A stretch of 64,000 nt of DNA from ZC4RG42 sp036676355 (GCA_036676355.1 JAKFDA010000072.1:1-64000), one strand, 5' to 3'. Positions 25,759-35,108 are shown, counted from the first letter of the stretch. Notes: generated from the sequence alone by a model not told the origin. Made by a program: numbers and translations.

Positions 25759-27261
25759 TCAACTTGCGGCGAAACGCGTGCGCAGGGCGTCTTTCTGTAT
25801 CTTGCCCATCGCGTTGCGCGGCAGTTCGGCGACGAAGTGAACGTGTTTTGGAACTTTGTAACCGGCGATCTGGGTCCGGAGGCTTGCCACGATCGCCGCT
25901 TCGTCCAGCGTGCAGTGCGCCTCCTTCACCACGGCGGCCGTTACCGCTTCGCCGAAATCCGCGTCGGGAATGCCGACCACCGCCGACTCGACGACGCCGG
26001 GAAGCGCGTCGATCGCGAGCTCGATCTCCTTCGGATAGACGTTGTAGCCGCCGCTGATGATGAGATCTTTCGCGCGGCCGACGATGGACAGATAACCGTC
26101 AGCGTCCCACCGGCCGATGTCGCCGGTGCGGAACCAGCCGTCGCTGGTGAATTCCTCGCGCGTCTTGTGCGGCATACGCCAATAGCCGGCGAACACGTTC
26201 GGCCCCGTGATCTGCACTTGCCCGGGCGCGCCGGCCGAAACCGTTTCGCCCGCGTCGTTCACCACGCGCACCTTCACCTCGGGCAACGGTTTGCCGACCG
26301 TGCTGCCGCGGCGCTCACCCGCGTACGGATTCGACGTGATCATGCCGGCTTCCGACATGCCGTAACGCTCCAGAATGGTGTGGCCGGTGCGTTCGCGCCA
26401 TGCCTCGAAGGTGGCCGGCAATAATGGCGCGGAACCCGAAACGAACAGCCGCATGTGCGCGACCGCCTGGCGCGTCAGCCCCGTCTCGTCGAGCAGGCGC
26501 GTATAGAAGGTTGGCACGCCCATCAACACCGTTGCTCCCGGTAACGCGCGCAGCACCGCCGCCACATCGAACTTGCGCTGAAACAGCATGCGTGCGCCGG
26601 AGAGCAGGACCGTGTGGAATGCGACGAACAGGCCGTGGATATGGAAGATCGGCAGCGCGTGCAGCAACACATCGGTCGACGTGAAATGCCACGCATCGGT
26701 CAATGCCTGCGCATTCGAGATGAGATTGCCGTGCGTCACCATCGCGCCTTTGCAGCGCCCGGTGGTGCCGGAGGTATAGATGATGACGGCCAGCGCGTCG
26801 TCGTCGAGCGCGGCATCATCGTAACGTTCGGGTGCGCCGCGCGCGCCGTCGATCAGCGAACCGGTCGCATCGTCGCCGAGCGTATGCACGATCGCGGCGC
26901 CTGTTTCACGCGCAAGCTGCAAAAAACTTTCGCGCGCCGAGGGCCGACACACCACCACGCCCGGTTCCGCGTCCTGTAGGAAGTAGCGCAACTCGGCGTG
27001 TTGGTAAGCCGTGTTCAATGGCAGATAACAAAGACCGGCACGCAGGCATGCGAGGTAAAGGAACAGCGCGTGCGGGCTTTTGTCGATCTGCGTCGCGACG
27101 CGATCACCGCGTCGCAAGCCCAGTCCGGTCAGATATGCCGCCAGGCGCGCACTTTCGCGCTCCAGATCGGCGTAGGTGTAATGCTCCCCGCAATCGCTTT
27201 CGATGATGATTTCGGGCAGGCGCAGCGCGAAGGCGCGCGCGAAGTAGGTGTACGCATTCAT
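25759..27261 (-). CDS. Acyl-CoA synthetase, MatB-like (probable malonyl-CoA synthetase)
   Basis: An ANL-superfamily adenylate-forming ligase of 500 residues. It activates a carboxylic acid with ATP and joins it to CoA. The P-loop motif IIYTSGTTGRCKGAM is near 158-172, ERYGMSEAGM near 285, the YWRMPHKTREEF and WFRTGDIGRWD motifs follow, and the catalytic C-terminal lysine is in NAMGKIQKDALR. The sequence is closest in feel to malonyl-CoA synthetases (MatB), which load malonate or methylmalonate, but substrate choice cannot be read with certainty. ATG at 27261 is preferred over an in-frame TTG six codons upstream. It is transcribed away from lgt and ydcH in the same direction. Confidence 0.85.
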   Translation of the reverse strand: MNAYTYFARAFALRLPEIIIESDCGEHYTYADLERESARLAAYLTGLGLRRGDRVATQIDKSPHALFLYLACLRAGLCYLPLNTAYQHAELRYFLQDAEPGVVVCRPSARESFLQLARETGAAIVHTLGDDATGSLIDGARGAPERYDDAALDDDALAVIIYTSGTTGRCKGAMVTHGNLISNAQALTDAWHFTSTDVLLHALPIFHIHGLFVAFHTVLLSGARMLFQRKFDVAAVLRALPGATVLMGVPTFYTRLLDETGLTRQAVAHMRLFVSGSAPLLPATFEAWRERTGHTILERYGMSEAGMITSNPYAGERRGSTVGKPLPEVKVRVVNDAGETVSAGAPGQVQITGPNVFAGYWRMPHKTREEFTSDGWFRTGDIGRWDADGYLSIVGRAKDLIISGGYNVYPKEIELAIDALPGVVESAVVGIPDADFGEAVTAAVVKEAHCTLDEAAIVASLRTQIAGYKVPKHVHFVAELPRNAMGKIQKDALRTRFAAS

Positions 27262-27280
27262 CCGATAGCTATAGGGCAAA

Positions 27281-27487
27281 TCATGCCGGAACGTCGGGGT
27301 CGAGTTGGCGTTCGATCCAGTCGATCTGATCCTTCAGCGACAGCTTTTTGCGCTTCAGACGTTGAAGCTGCAATTGATCGCAGCCCGGCTCTGCGGCGGC
27401 CCGGTGGATCGTTTCGTCGAGTTCGCGATGCTCGACCCGCAGTTGCACGAGTCGTTCCTGCAGCGACAACTCGGGATTGTCGTTCAT
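27281..27487 (-). CDS. YdcH-like DUF465 protein
   Basis: A 68-residue all-helical protein. The family pattern is LVQLRVEHRELDETIHRAA followed by LQRLKRKKLSLKDQIDWIE, a short coiled-coil hairpin ending in the typical KKxxLKDxI motif. The function of the family is unknown. The start is ATG 27487, since the frame upstream lacks similarity and the start of lgt's 3' neighbour region overlaps it. It sits 16 bp after the lgt stop and 19 bp before the acyl-CoA synthetase start, all on the minus strand. Confidence 0.82.
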   Translation of the reverse strand: MNDNPELSLQERLVQLRVEHRELDETIHRAAAEPGCDQLQLQRLKRKKLSLKDQIDWIERQLDPDVPA

Positions 27488-27503
27488 GGCTATCGGTTCC
27501 CTC

Positions 27504-28313
27504 TCATGCCTTGCCGCGTGCGGGCGCGTGCCGCGACGCCCACCACCACAGCGCAATGCCCGCGATAATCATCGGTGCGGACAACCACTGTCCCATGCTC
27601 ATGTTAAGCGCGAGCAGGCCCAGGAAATTATCCGGCTCGCGAAAGAACTCGGCGACGAAGCGGAACACGCCGTAACCGATCAGGAACATGCCGGACACGG
27701 CCCCGATCGAACGTGGCTTCGCCGAATACCACCACAGCAGGGCGAACAGCGCGACGCCTTCCAGGCCGAACTGATAGAGCTGCGAGGGATGACGCGGCGC
27801 GTCGCCGGCCATGGGGAAGATCATCGCCCACGGCACATTGGCCGGATTTTCCACCACGCGACCCCACAATTCACCGTTGATGAAGTTGCCGATGCGCCCG
27901 GTGGCCAGCCCGACCGGAATCAGCGGCGCGATGAAATCGGTGACGGCGAGCCAGCGCACGCCGTGTTTGCGTGTCACCCACCACATCGCCAGCAGCACGC
28001 CGAGGAAACCGCCGTGAAAGGACATGCCGCCCTGCCACACGGCGAAAATTTCGAGCGGATGCTGCAGATAATGGCCGAGCTTGTAGAACAGCACGTAACC
28101 GAGGCGTCCGCCGATCACCACGCCGAGCACGGCGTAGAACAGCACATCGTCGAGAATCGCCACCGTCACGACGCCGCCGCGTCCGCGCGCGATGCGCAGG
28201 CGCCCGAGCAGATAGGCACCGAAGAATCCGATCAGGTACATGAGCCCGTACCAACGCACGGCAAGCGGGCCGATCTGGATGGCGACGGGATCGAATTGCG
28301 GGTACACGAGCAT
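27504..28313 (-). CDS. lgt: Prolipoprotein diacylglyceryl transferase
   Basis: An inner-membrane enzyme that transfers diacylglycerol from phosphatidylglycerol to the lipobox cysteine of prolipoproteins, the first step of lipoprotein maturation. It has 269 residues and seven membrane segments. The Lgt signature is GRIGNFINGELWGRV, with the conserved GGMSFHGGFLG loop and RHPSQLYQFGLEG. ATG 28313 is used rather than the in-frame TTG one codon upstream. At least four lipoproteins encoded in this window (the two at 24371-25632, LivJ and PilP) would be its substrates. Confidence 0.96.
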   Translation of the reverse strand: MLVYPQFDPVAIQIGPLAVRWYGLMYLIGFFGAYLLGRLRIARGRGGVVTVAILDDVLFYAVLGVVIGGRLGYVLFYKLGHYLQHPLEIFAVWQGGMSFHGGFLGVLLAMWWVTRKHGVRWLAVTDFIAPLIPVGLATGRIGNFINGELWGRVVENPANVPWAMIFPMAGDAPRHPSQLYQFGLEGVALFALLWWYSAKPRSIGAVSGMFLIGYGVFRFVAEFFREPDNFLGLLALNMSMGQWLSAPMIIAGIALWWWASRHAPARGKA

Positions 28314-28411
28314 CAACGACGTCCTTGGGCATGACGCGCAAGAGAAAAGTCAGCGCGCAATGTCTTATCGATATATCACAGCGATCCGTCCCGGGCGAGC
28401 CGGCCGCGGAC

Positions 28412-29305
28412 TCAAGGCTTGCCGCGCATGGTGCGGGCGCAGGAGCTTGCCGCAGCGACAAAGGCCGCCACCGCGGGTGAATCGTCGTTGGCGCGCCACA
28501 CCAGGCCGATTTCCATCAGCGGGCTGCGTTCCTGCAGCGGTCGATACACCACGCCGCTGCGCTTCAAATGCATGAGCGAAGCCGGCACCAGCGCCACGCC
28601 CATGCCGGCGGCCACCAGGCTGACGATGGTCTGCATCTGAATGGCTTCCTGTTCGATGCGCGGCGTAAAGCCGGCGCGCTGGCAATAGCCGAGCACCAGA
28701 TCGTAAAGGGCGCTGCCGACCTTGCGCGGAAAGAGCACGAACGGTTCATCGGCCAGTGCGGCGAGCGACAGCACGGCCGGCCACCGGCGCGTTGCGGGCA
28801 GCGCGGCGATGAGCGGCTCGCGATAGACGGCCTCATAGCGCAGCGTGCTTTCCACCGGTTGCGGCAGGACGAAACCGATATCCAATTCGCCGTCGCGCAG
28901 CGCGCCGAACTGTACATCCGAGGTCGCTTCGCGCAATTGCAATTTGATGCGCGGATGAGCGCGGTGGAACGCCGGCAGCAGTTCGGGCAGCACGTTGTAT
29001 GCCGCCGTGCTGATGAAGCCGAGGCTCAGTTTGCCGATCTCGCCGGCGGCGATGTGGCGCGCGCCGACGCGCAGCGCTTCGGCATCGCGCAGGATACGGC
29101 GCGCTTCGGGCAACAGCGACGTTCCGGCGTCGGTCAGTTGAACGCCGCGCGCGGTACGCGCGAATAACGCCGTGCCGAGTTCCTGTTCCAGCGCGTGAAT
29201 CTGGCGCGACAGCGGCGGCTGCGAAATGTGCAGCAGCGCCGCGGCGCGACTGAAGTTGAGCGTTTCGGCGACGGTGACGAAATAGCGCAGGTGGCGCAGT
29301 TCCAT
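28412..29305 (-). CDS. LysR-family transcriptional regulator
   Basis: A 297-residue regulator. The N-terminal winged helix-turn-helix (1-60) reads MELRHLRYFVTVAETLNFSR and AAALLHISQPPLSRQIHALE. The C-terminal effector-binding domain (about 90-290) has the two-lobed periplasmic-binding-protein-like pattern (LSLGFISTAAYNVLPELLPA). It is divergent from ilvD across a 119-bp gap, so regulation of ilvD and of itself is the simplest expectation for this family. The effector is unknown; the closest feel is to the CatM/BenM/IlvY branch. Confidence 0.92.
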   Translation of the reverse strand: MELRHLRYFVTVAETLNFSRAAALLHISQPPLSRQIHALEQELGTALFARTARGVQLTDAGTSLLPEARRILRDAEALRVGARHIAAGEIGKLSLGFISTAAYNVLPELLPAFHRAHPRIKLQLREATSDVQFGALRDGELDIGFVLPQPVESTLRYEAVYREPLIAALPATRRWPAVLSLAALADEPFVLFPRKVGSALYDLVLGYCQRAGFTPRIEQEAIQMQTIVSLVAAGMGVALVPASLMHLKRSGVVYRPLQERSPLMEIGLVWRANDDSPAVAAFVAAASSCARTMRGKP

Positions 29306-29424
29306 ATATAGCTACCGGAGTAGTCATGCTCGGCGGGTATGGCAGCTGACATTTTAATGTATTGGACGGTATGGCCGGACGGTCTTAGCATGCGCCCCAT
29401 CCAACTATCACCGAGGACAACACC
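29306..29424. promoter_or_regulatory. Divergent LysR/ilvD control region
   Basis: The 119-bp gap between two divergent genes holds the AT-rich palindrome ACATT-TT-AATGT (29349-29360) and a direct repeat of GGACGGT (about 29364-29382), either of which could be part of a LysR-type operator. A GAGGA ribosome binding site lies before the ilvD ATG. I could not assign -35/-10 boxes with confidence. Confidence 0.35.
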
Positions 29425-31128
29425 ATGGCGGACAAGAAAGACAGCGGCGTGCCGGCAAACTGGCGTTCCAAGCTCATTACGCAGGGGGTTGCGCGTTCGC
29501 CGAATCGCGCCATGCTGCGCGCCGTGGGTTTCGGCGATAACGATTTCGACAAACCGATTGTCGGCGTGGCCAACGGCCACTCGACCATGAACCCCTGCAA
29601 CGCCGGCATCCAGCCGCTGGTCGACCGCGCCATCGCGGCGCTGAAATCCGCCGGCGCGATGCCGCAGGTGTTCGGTGTGCCGACCGTGACCGACGGTATC
29701 GGCATGGGCACCGAAGGCATGAAATATTCGCTGGTTTCGCGCGAGGTCATTGCCGACGCCATCGAAACGTCGGTCAACGGCCAGTCCATGGACGGCGCGC
29801 TGATCTGCGGCGGCTGCGACAAGAACATGCCGGGCGGCATGATGGCCCTGGCGCGCATGAATGTGCCGGGCATTTACGTTTACGCCGGCACCATCAAGCC
29901 GGGCAAATGGAAGGGGCAGGACCTCACCATCGTCAGCCCCTTCGAGGCGGTCGGCGCCTACGCCGCCGGCAAGATGAGTGACGAGGATTTCATCGGCATC
30001 GAGAAACACGCCTGTCCGAGCGTCGGCGCCTGCGGCGGCATGTACACCGCCAACACCATGTCCTCGTCCTTCGAAGCGCTGGGCATGAGTCTGCTCGGCT
30101 CGTCGCAGATGGCATCTCCCGACGCCGAGAAGGCCGACTCCGCCGCGGCGTCGGCCGAAGTGCTGGTCAACGCCATTCGCAAGCAGATTCGTCCGCGCGA
30201 CATCATCACGCGCAAGTCCATTGAGAACGCCGTGTCGGTGATCATGGCGACCGGCGGCTCCACCAATGCGGTGCTGCACTATCTTGCCATCGCGGCCGCC
30301 GCCGAGGTCGAATGGACCATCGACGACTTCGAACGCATGCGTCAGAAGGTGCCGGTATTGTGCGACCTCAAGCCTTCGGGCAAGTACGTCGCGACCGATT
30401 TCCATAAGGCCGGCGGCGTACCGCAAGTGCTGAAAATGCTGCTCGTGCACGGCCTGCTGCACGGCGACTGCATGACCATCACCGGCCGCACCATTGCCGA
30501 AGAACTGGCGAATGTGCCGGACGCGCCGCGCGCCGATCAGGAAGTGATCCGCCAGTGGGACAACCCGCTCTACACGCACGGTCACCTGGCAATTCTCAAA
30601 GGCAACCTGGCCCCCGAAGGCTGCGTCGCGAAGATCACTGGCCTGAAAAACCCGGTCATTACCGGCCCGGCGCGCGTCTTCGATTCCGAGCACGCCTGCA
30701 TGGACGCCATCATGGCCAAGCAGATCAAGGCCGGTGATGTGATCGTCATTCGTTACGAGGGACCCAAGGGCGGACCGGGCATGCAAGAGATGTTGGCGCC
30801 TACTTCTGCGATCATCGGGCAGGGCTTGGGCGAGTCCGTCGGCATGATCACCGACGGGCGTTTCTCCGGCGGCACCTGGGGAATGGTGGTCGGGCATGTG
30901 GCGCCGGAGGCTTTTGTGGGCGGCGTCATTGCACTGATCCAGGAAGGCGACTCGATCACCATCGACGCGCACCGGCAACTCATTCAGCTCAACGTCAGCG
31001 ACGAAGAGATCGCCAAGCGCCGTGCCGCATGGAAGCAGCCGGCACCCCGTTACACGCGTGGGCTGCTGGCCAAGTATGTGAAGCTCGTCTCGACCGCCAG
31101 CAAGGGCGCGGTGACGGACGCCGACTGA
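29425..31128 (+). CDS. ilvD: Dihydroxy-acid dehydratase
   Basis: Catalyses the dehydration of 2,3-dihydroxy-isovalerate and 2,3-dihydroxy-3-methylvalerate to the 2-keto acids that precede valine, leucine and isoleucine. It has 567 residues, the shorter form of the family. Three cysteine ligands of the iron-sulfur cluster are visible: C58 in NPCNAG, C131 in GGCDKNMPG and C203 in CPSVGACGGMYTANTM, a set typical of [2Fe-2S] dehydratases. The C-terminal motif TDGRFSGGTWGMVVGH is intact. It is divergent from a LysR gene. The nearby livJHMGF genes import the same end products. Confidence 0.97.
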   Translation: MADKKDSGVPANWRSKLITQGVARSPNRAMLRAVGFGDNDFDKPIVGVANGHSTMNPCNAGIQPLVDRAIAALKSAGAMPQVFGVPTVTDGIGMGTEGMKYSLVSREVIADAIETSVNGQSMDGALICGGCDKNMPGGMMALARMNVPGIYVYAGTIKPGKWKGQDLTIVSPFEAVGAYAAGKMSDEDFIGIEKHACPSVGACGGMYTANTMSSSFEALGMSLLGSSQMASPDAEKADSAAASAEVLVNAIRKQIRPRDIITRKSIENAVSVIMATGGSTNAVLHYLAIAAAAEVEWTIDDFERMRQKVPVLCDLKPSGKYVATDFHKAGGVPQVLKMLLVHGLLHGDCMTITGRTIAEELANVPDAPRADQEVIRQWDNPLYTHGHLAILKGNLAPEGCVAKITGLKNPVITGPARVFDSEHACMDAIMAKQIKAGDVIVIRYEGPKGGPGMQEMLAPTSAIIGQGLGESVGMITDGRFSGGTWGMVVGHVAPEAFVGGVIALIQEGDSITIDAHRQLIQLNVSDEEIAKRRAAWKQPAPRYTRGLLAKYVKLVSTASKGAVTDAD

Positions 31129-31144
31129 AGACGATGATGGGCGG

Positions 31145-31501
31145 TCAGGCGTTGGCGGGCAGCAGCGCCTCGACCGTTCGCACCAGATTCGGAATATCGA
31201 TCGGCTTCGGCACGTAGCCGTCCCATATCTGCCGATTGGGGACGTTGTGCGAAGCGGTGATCAGCACCAGCGGGATATCGCGTGTGCGCTGCCGTGTGCG
31301 CAACACCGCGCACAGTTCGATGCCGTCCATCACCGGCATCATCACGTCCGTGAGCACCAGATCCGGCGCGCTCTGCTCGATCATTTTGAGTGCTTCGAGG
31401 CCATGCGAGGCGGAACAGGTTTCATAGCCCTCGGCGGAGAGAATGATTTCGAGCACCGCACGGGTGTCGTACTCGTCATCGACGATCAAAACTTGTTTCA
31501 T
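31145..31501 (-). CDS. Single-domain response regulator (receiver only)
   Basis: A 118-residue CheY-like receiver with no output domain. The acidic pair is D8/D9 in LIVDDE, the phospho-acceptor is D52 in LTDVMMPVMDG, and the switch residues lie in LITAS with the conserved lysine in PKPID. The start at ATG 31501 gives the canonical N-terminus. No sensor kinase is adjacent. It is convergent with ilvD and divergent from the ParA-like gene, so a partner kinase must be elsewhere. Confidence 0.9.
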   Translation of the reverse strand: MKQVLIVDDEYDTRAVLEIILSAEGYETCSASHGLEALKMIEQSAPDLVLTDVMMPVMDGIELCAVLRTRQRTRDIPLVLITASHNVPNRQIWDGYVPKPIDIPNLVRTVEALLPANA

Positions 31502-31728
31502 TTCAAAAGCGACCCAGCGTGGAATACGAGAGAGAAGTTCGCAATAAATGCGCCCGATAAAGGGCAAGCCTCTGGCGCATAACAATTTTTTCGCATATTG
31601 CCGCCTTTTTGTCCCAGGCAGGCCTGACGCGCGCGCGCAAGCGCAGTACATTGGCGACTTTGCGCGAGCAGAACGGCGCACATAACGCGATAGCGTCGCG
31701 GCGCGCACCGGACCGGGGAGGGCAGCGC

Positions 31729-32343
31729 ATGTTGCAGTCGGTGTTGGTGATCAATCCGAAGGGTGGCGCGGGCAAAACGACGCTGGCTGTAAATCTGGCC
31801 GCCGGTCTGGCGCATGCGGGTGAAGGCGTGTGCCTGTGGGATCTCGATCGGCAGCATTCGGCCCTGCAGTGGCTGAAACGCCGCGCGCTACATCTGCCGC
31901 CCATCGCGCGCCTGGACGAACGCGACAAGGCGCCGCGCAAGGCTGGCTGGCTGGTGCTTGATTCGCCGGCGGCGCTGCACGGCAAACGCCTGGGGGAGTT
32001 GCTCAGGCAGGCGCACAAGGTGCTCGTGCCGATACAGCCGTCGCTGTTCGACATTGCCGCTTCGAGCGATTTTCTGAACGAACTCGCCGAAGAAAAAGCG
32101 CTGCGCAAAAACACCTCCATCGGGGTCATCGGCATGCGCGTGGATCCGCGCACGCGCGCCGCGACGCAGCTCATCACTTTTCTGCGCGAGCACGATATGC
32201 CGCTGGTCGGTTGGCTGCGCGACACGCAGTTGTATCCCAACGCCGCGTTCAATGGCGAATCGATTTTCGATCAGCCGCCCTATCTCGCCGAGCGCGAAAC
32301 CGCGATGTGGGGTCCGATACTGGATTGGGTGCGCGCACGCTGA
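31729..32343 (+). CDS. Orphan ParA/MinD-type ATPase
   Basis: A 204-residue deviant-Walker ATPase. Walker A is NPKGGAGKTTLAVNLA (residues about 9-24). The switch segment LWDLDRQHSALQWLKRR matches the short ParA form, and a Walker B-like WLVLDSPA follows. Such proteins dimerise on nucleoid DNA and position plasmids, chromosomes or protein clusters. No parB or centromere-like repeats are nearby, so it is an orphan and its cargo is unknown. ATG 31729 has a GGAG site upstream (GGGAGGGCAGCGC). The 227-bp gap before it is shared with the divergent receiver gene and shows no clear feature. Confidence 0.85.
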   Translation: MLQSVLVINPKGGAGKTTLAVNLAAGLAHAGEGVCLWDLDRQHSALQWLKRRALHLPPIARLDERDKAPRKAGWLVLDSPAALHGKRLGELLRQAHKVLVPIQPSLFDIAASSDFLNELAEEKALRKNTSIGVIGMRVDPRTRAATQLITFLREHDMPLVGWLRDTQLYPNAAFNGESIFDQPPYLAERETAMWGPILDWVRAR

Positions 32344-32447
32344 ACGAAGCGCCGCATGCGGTTTCGGTTGCGCGCGGGTACTGTCGGTGCTTGACTGTAC
32401 GGCTTGAGTTTTGCAACAACGACTGTTCACCGTAGACCAGTTTCATC

Positions 32448-34529
32448 ATGTCGAGCCACGAAGTACCGCAGTCCGCACACGCAAATCACCTCGCCGGCGA
32501 GACCAGCCCTTATCTGCAGCAGCATGCGCACAACCCGGTGGACTGGTATCCCTGGGGGCCGGAAGCGCTATCGCGTGCGCGTGCGGAACGGAAGCCGATT
32601 CTGCTTTCGATCGGCTATTCCGCCTGCCACTGGTGTCACGTCATGGCGCACGAGTCGTTCGAGGACGAGTCCGTGGCCGAAGTCATGAACCGGCTGTTCA
32701 TCAATATCAAGGTTGATCGCGAAGAACGGCCGGACATCGACCAGATCTATCAAACCGCACACCAATTGTTCAATCAGCGTCCGGGGGGCTGGCCGCTGAC
32801 CATTTTTCTCACGCCGGAGCAGATGCCGTTTTTTGCCGGCACGTATTTTCCGAAGGCTGCGCGCTATGGTCTGCCCGGTTTTCCGCAATTGCTGGAACGG
32901 GTCGCGACGTACTACGCGGAGCATGAAGAGGAGATCGGGCAGCGCCGCGGACAGGTCCAGGCTGCGCTTGATCGTTTCTATCCGGCCGCCACCGCGCATC
33001 GTCCCGATTTTTCGCCGGTCGCGCTCGATGTCGCACTCGATGGACTGAAGGCGAACTTCGACAAGGCCAACGGTGGGTTCGGCGGCGCGCCGAAGTTCCC
33101 GCATCCGACCGATTTGGAATTCGCCTTGCGGCGCCATGCCGCGACGGGCGATGAAGAGGCGCGCGATATCACATTGCTGACGCTGGAGCGAATGGCAGAG
33201 GGCGGCATTTACGACCATCTTGGCGGCGGCTTCTGCCGCTACTCGGTCGATGCGAACTGGACCATTCCTCATTTCGAAAAGATGCTGTACGACAACGGCC
33301 CGCTGTTGCGGCTCTATGCCGACGGCTGGTGCGTGTCGGGCAATCCGCGCTTCGCACAGGTCGTGCGGGAAACCGCAGCGTGGGTGATGCGCGAAATGCA
33401 ATCTCCCGAAGGCGGTTACTACTCTTCCATCGACGCCGATTCCGAGGGCGAGGAGGGCAGGTTCTACATCTGGTCGCCGGCCGAAGTCGCCGCATTGCTG
33501 ACCGATGAGGAATACGACTTCGTTTCGAAATACTATGGGCTCGACCAGCCGCCTAATTTCGAGGACAGGGCCTGGCATCTGCGCGTCGCGCGTCCGCTCA
33601 AGTACGTCGGCGAGCGCCTGGGTCTCAATGCGGCGACTTGCGAAGCGCGGCTTGCCGGCGCGCGAGAGAAGCTGTTCGCCGCGCGCGAAAAGCGAGTGCG
33701 GCCCGGGCGCGACGACAAGATTCTGGTCAGCTGGAATGCGTTGATGATCCAGGGCATGGTGCGTGCGGCGGCGGTGTTCGATCGTGCCGACTGGCTCGAT
33801 TCGGCGCGCCGCGCGCTCGATTTCATCCGCCGGACCATGTGGCGCGACGAACGGCTGCTGGCCACCTACAAGGACGGCCGTGCGCATTTGAACGCCTATC
33901 TTGACGACTATGCCTACCTGCTCGCCGCGGTCGTGCAGTTCCTGCAGGTCGACTTCCGTGCCGAGGATATGGAATTTGCCGAATCGCTCGCCGAAATCCT
34001 CCTCGAATACTTTGAAGATTCCGATCGCGGCGGCTTTTATTTCACCAGTGACGATCACGAAGCACTCTTTCATCGGCCCAAGCCGTCGCACGACAGCGCG
34101 ATGCCGTCCGGCAACGGCGTTGCCGCATATGCCTTGCAGCGCCTGGGCCACATAGGCGGCGACACGCGTTTGCTCGACGCCGCCGAGCGCACGCTGCGGA
34201 CCTTCTACGGCAATGTCGAGCAGCAGCCGGCCGGCTTTGCCAGCCTGGCGATGGCGCTGGAAGAACAGCTCGATCCGCCCACAATGGTGGTATTGCGCGG
34301 TGACCCGTCCCAGGCATCCGAATGGCGGACGGCGCTGGCGACCGAATACCGCCCCACGACCATGACGCTTGTCGCGCTGGGCGAGGCGCGTGCATTGCCG
34401 CCGATATTGGCCAAGCCGCTGCCTCAAAAGGGTGTCGGGGCGTACGTGTGCCGCGGTGTATCCTGTCTCGCGCCGGTGTACTCGCTTGAAGCGCTGCGTG
34501 CCGTTTTGCAGACCGGACAAATCCAGTAG
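32448..34529 (+). CDS. DUF255 thioredoxin-domain protein (YyaL/SPATA20 family)
   Basis: A 693-residue cytosolic protein. The N-terminal DUF255 thioredoxin-like domain (about 10-170) starts NHLAGETSPYLQQHAHNPVD and holds the redox-type motif SACHWCHVM and the stretch KVDREERPDID. The remainder is an (alpha/alpha)6-toroid region (about 190-690) like those of cellobiose 2-epimerases and N-acylglucosamine epimerases. A C-terminal CRGVSC pair is present. The biochemical role of this widespread family is not established. The next gene is a small cytochrome c whose -10 box lies just after this stop. Confidence 0.88.
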   Translation: MSSHEVPQSAHANHLAGETSPYLQQHAHNPVDWYPWGPEALSRARAERKPILLSIGYSACHWCHVMAHESFEDESVAEVMNRLFINIKVDREERPDIDQIYQTAHQLFNQRPGGWPLTIFLTPEQMPFFAGTYFPKAARYGLPGFPQLLERVATYYAEHEEEIGQRRGQVQAALDRFYPAATAHRPDFSPVALDVALDGLKANFDKANGGFGGAPKFPHPTDLEFALRRHAATGDEEARDITLLTLERMAEGGIYDHLGGGFCRYSVDANWTIPHFEKMLYDNGPLLRLYADGWCVSGNPRFAQVVRETAAWVMREMQSPEGGYYSSIDADSEGEEGRFYIWSPAEVAALLTDEEYDFVSKYYGLDQPPNFEDRAWHLRVARPLKYVGERLGLNAATCEARLAGAREKLFAAREKRVRPGRDDKILVSWNALMIQGMVRAAAVFDRADWLDSARRALDFIRRTMWRDERLLATYKDGRAHLNAYLDDYAYLLAAVVQFLQVDFRAEDMEFAESLAEILLEYFEDSDRGGFYFTSDDHEALFHRPKPSHDSAMPSGNGVAAYALQRLGHIGGDTRLLDAAERTLRTFYGNVEQQPAGFASLAMALEEQLDPPTMVVLRGDPSQASEWRTALATEYRPTTMTLVALGEARALPPILAKPLPQKGVGAYVCRGVSCLAPVYSLEALRAVLQTGQIQ

Positions 34530-34569
34530 CATCGCGCCTTGTATAATTTTTTTTGCAGGAGCCTCAAGA

Positions 34570-34893
34570 ATGAAAGCAATGATCCCCGCGATCGCCGCCG
34601 GCGCCTTGTGCGCAGCAATGTGGACGGGTAACGCCGTGGCTGCGAGCCCGGACGAATTACTGAAGTCGAGCGGCTGTACGGCCTGTCATGCCATCGACAA
34701 AAAGTTGGTCGGCCCGGCATACAAGGATGTTGCAGCGAAATACCGCGGCCAGAAAGGCATCGAAGCGAAACTGGCCGAGAAAGTGAAGAAGGGTGGCTCC
34801 GGCGTGTGGGGTCCTGTGCCGATGCCGCCCAACGCGCAGTTGAAGGACGAAGACATCCAGGCGATGGTCAAATACATCCTTTCGTTGAAGTAA
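34570..34893 (+). CDS. Small class I cytochrome c (c551/c552-like)
   Basis: A periplasmic electron carrier of 107 residues. The signal peptide (about 1-25) ends in NAVAA. The haem-binding CTACH is at 36-40, and the probable axial methionine lies in WGPVPMPPN. The C-terminal helix DEDIQAMVKYILSLK is typical of c551-type proteins. The ATG has an AGGAG site ten bases upstream. A TATAAT box at 34542-34547 suggests its own promoter although no good -35 is visible. An intrinsic terminator follows at 34912. Confidence 0.93.
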   Translation: MKAMIPAIAAGALCAAMWTGNAVAASPDELLKSSGCTACHAIDKKLVGPAYKDVAAKYRGQKGIEAKLAEKVKKGGSGVWGPVPMPPNAQLKDEDIQAMVKYILSLK

Positions 34894-34911
34894 TCGCCCG
34901 GCCGACAACGC

Positions 34912-34938
34912 AAGCCTCGCCTCGTGCGAGGCTTTTTT
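34912..34938 (+). terminator. Intrinsic terminator after cytochrome c gene
   Basis: A nine-base perfect stem AAGCCTCGC / GCGAGGCTT with loop CTCGT, running into a T-run. It lies 19 bp after the cytochrome c stop. Confidence 0.9.
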
Positions 34939-35025
34939 GTGCACTGTCGCGTGATGGTTCAACACCACGGATCCGTGTGACGGACCGCGAATACGAAAAC
35001 AATAATCACAGCGGTCTCCGGCAAA

Positions 35026-35055
35026 TTGACAATGCGCGAAAGCGCTACCCATAAT
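35026..35055 (+). promoter_or_regulatory. Sigma-70 promoter of livJ
   Basis: TTGACA (35026-35031), an 18-bp spacer, then CATAAT (35050-35055), about 55 bp before the livJ ATG. The spacer contains the palindrome GCGC-GAAA-GCGC, which might be an operator or chance. Confidence 0.65.
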
Positions 35056-35108
35056 CGTCGCCCGCGATCACGCTGGCGCCACTTTCGGCTTCACGCCCCG
35101 GAGATTTT

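Noticed and set aside
29306..29424. A transcription attenuator or leader peptide for ilvD
   Set aside because: No small frame rich in Ile, Leu or Val codons and no terminator/antiterminator pair; a LysR operator is the simpler reading.
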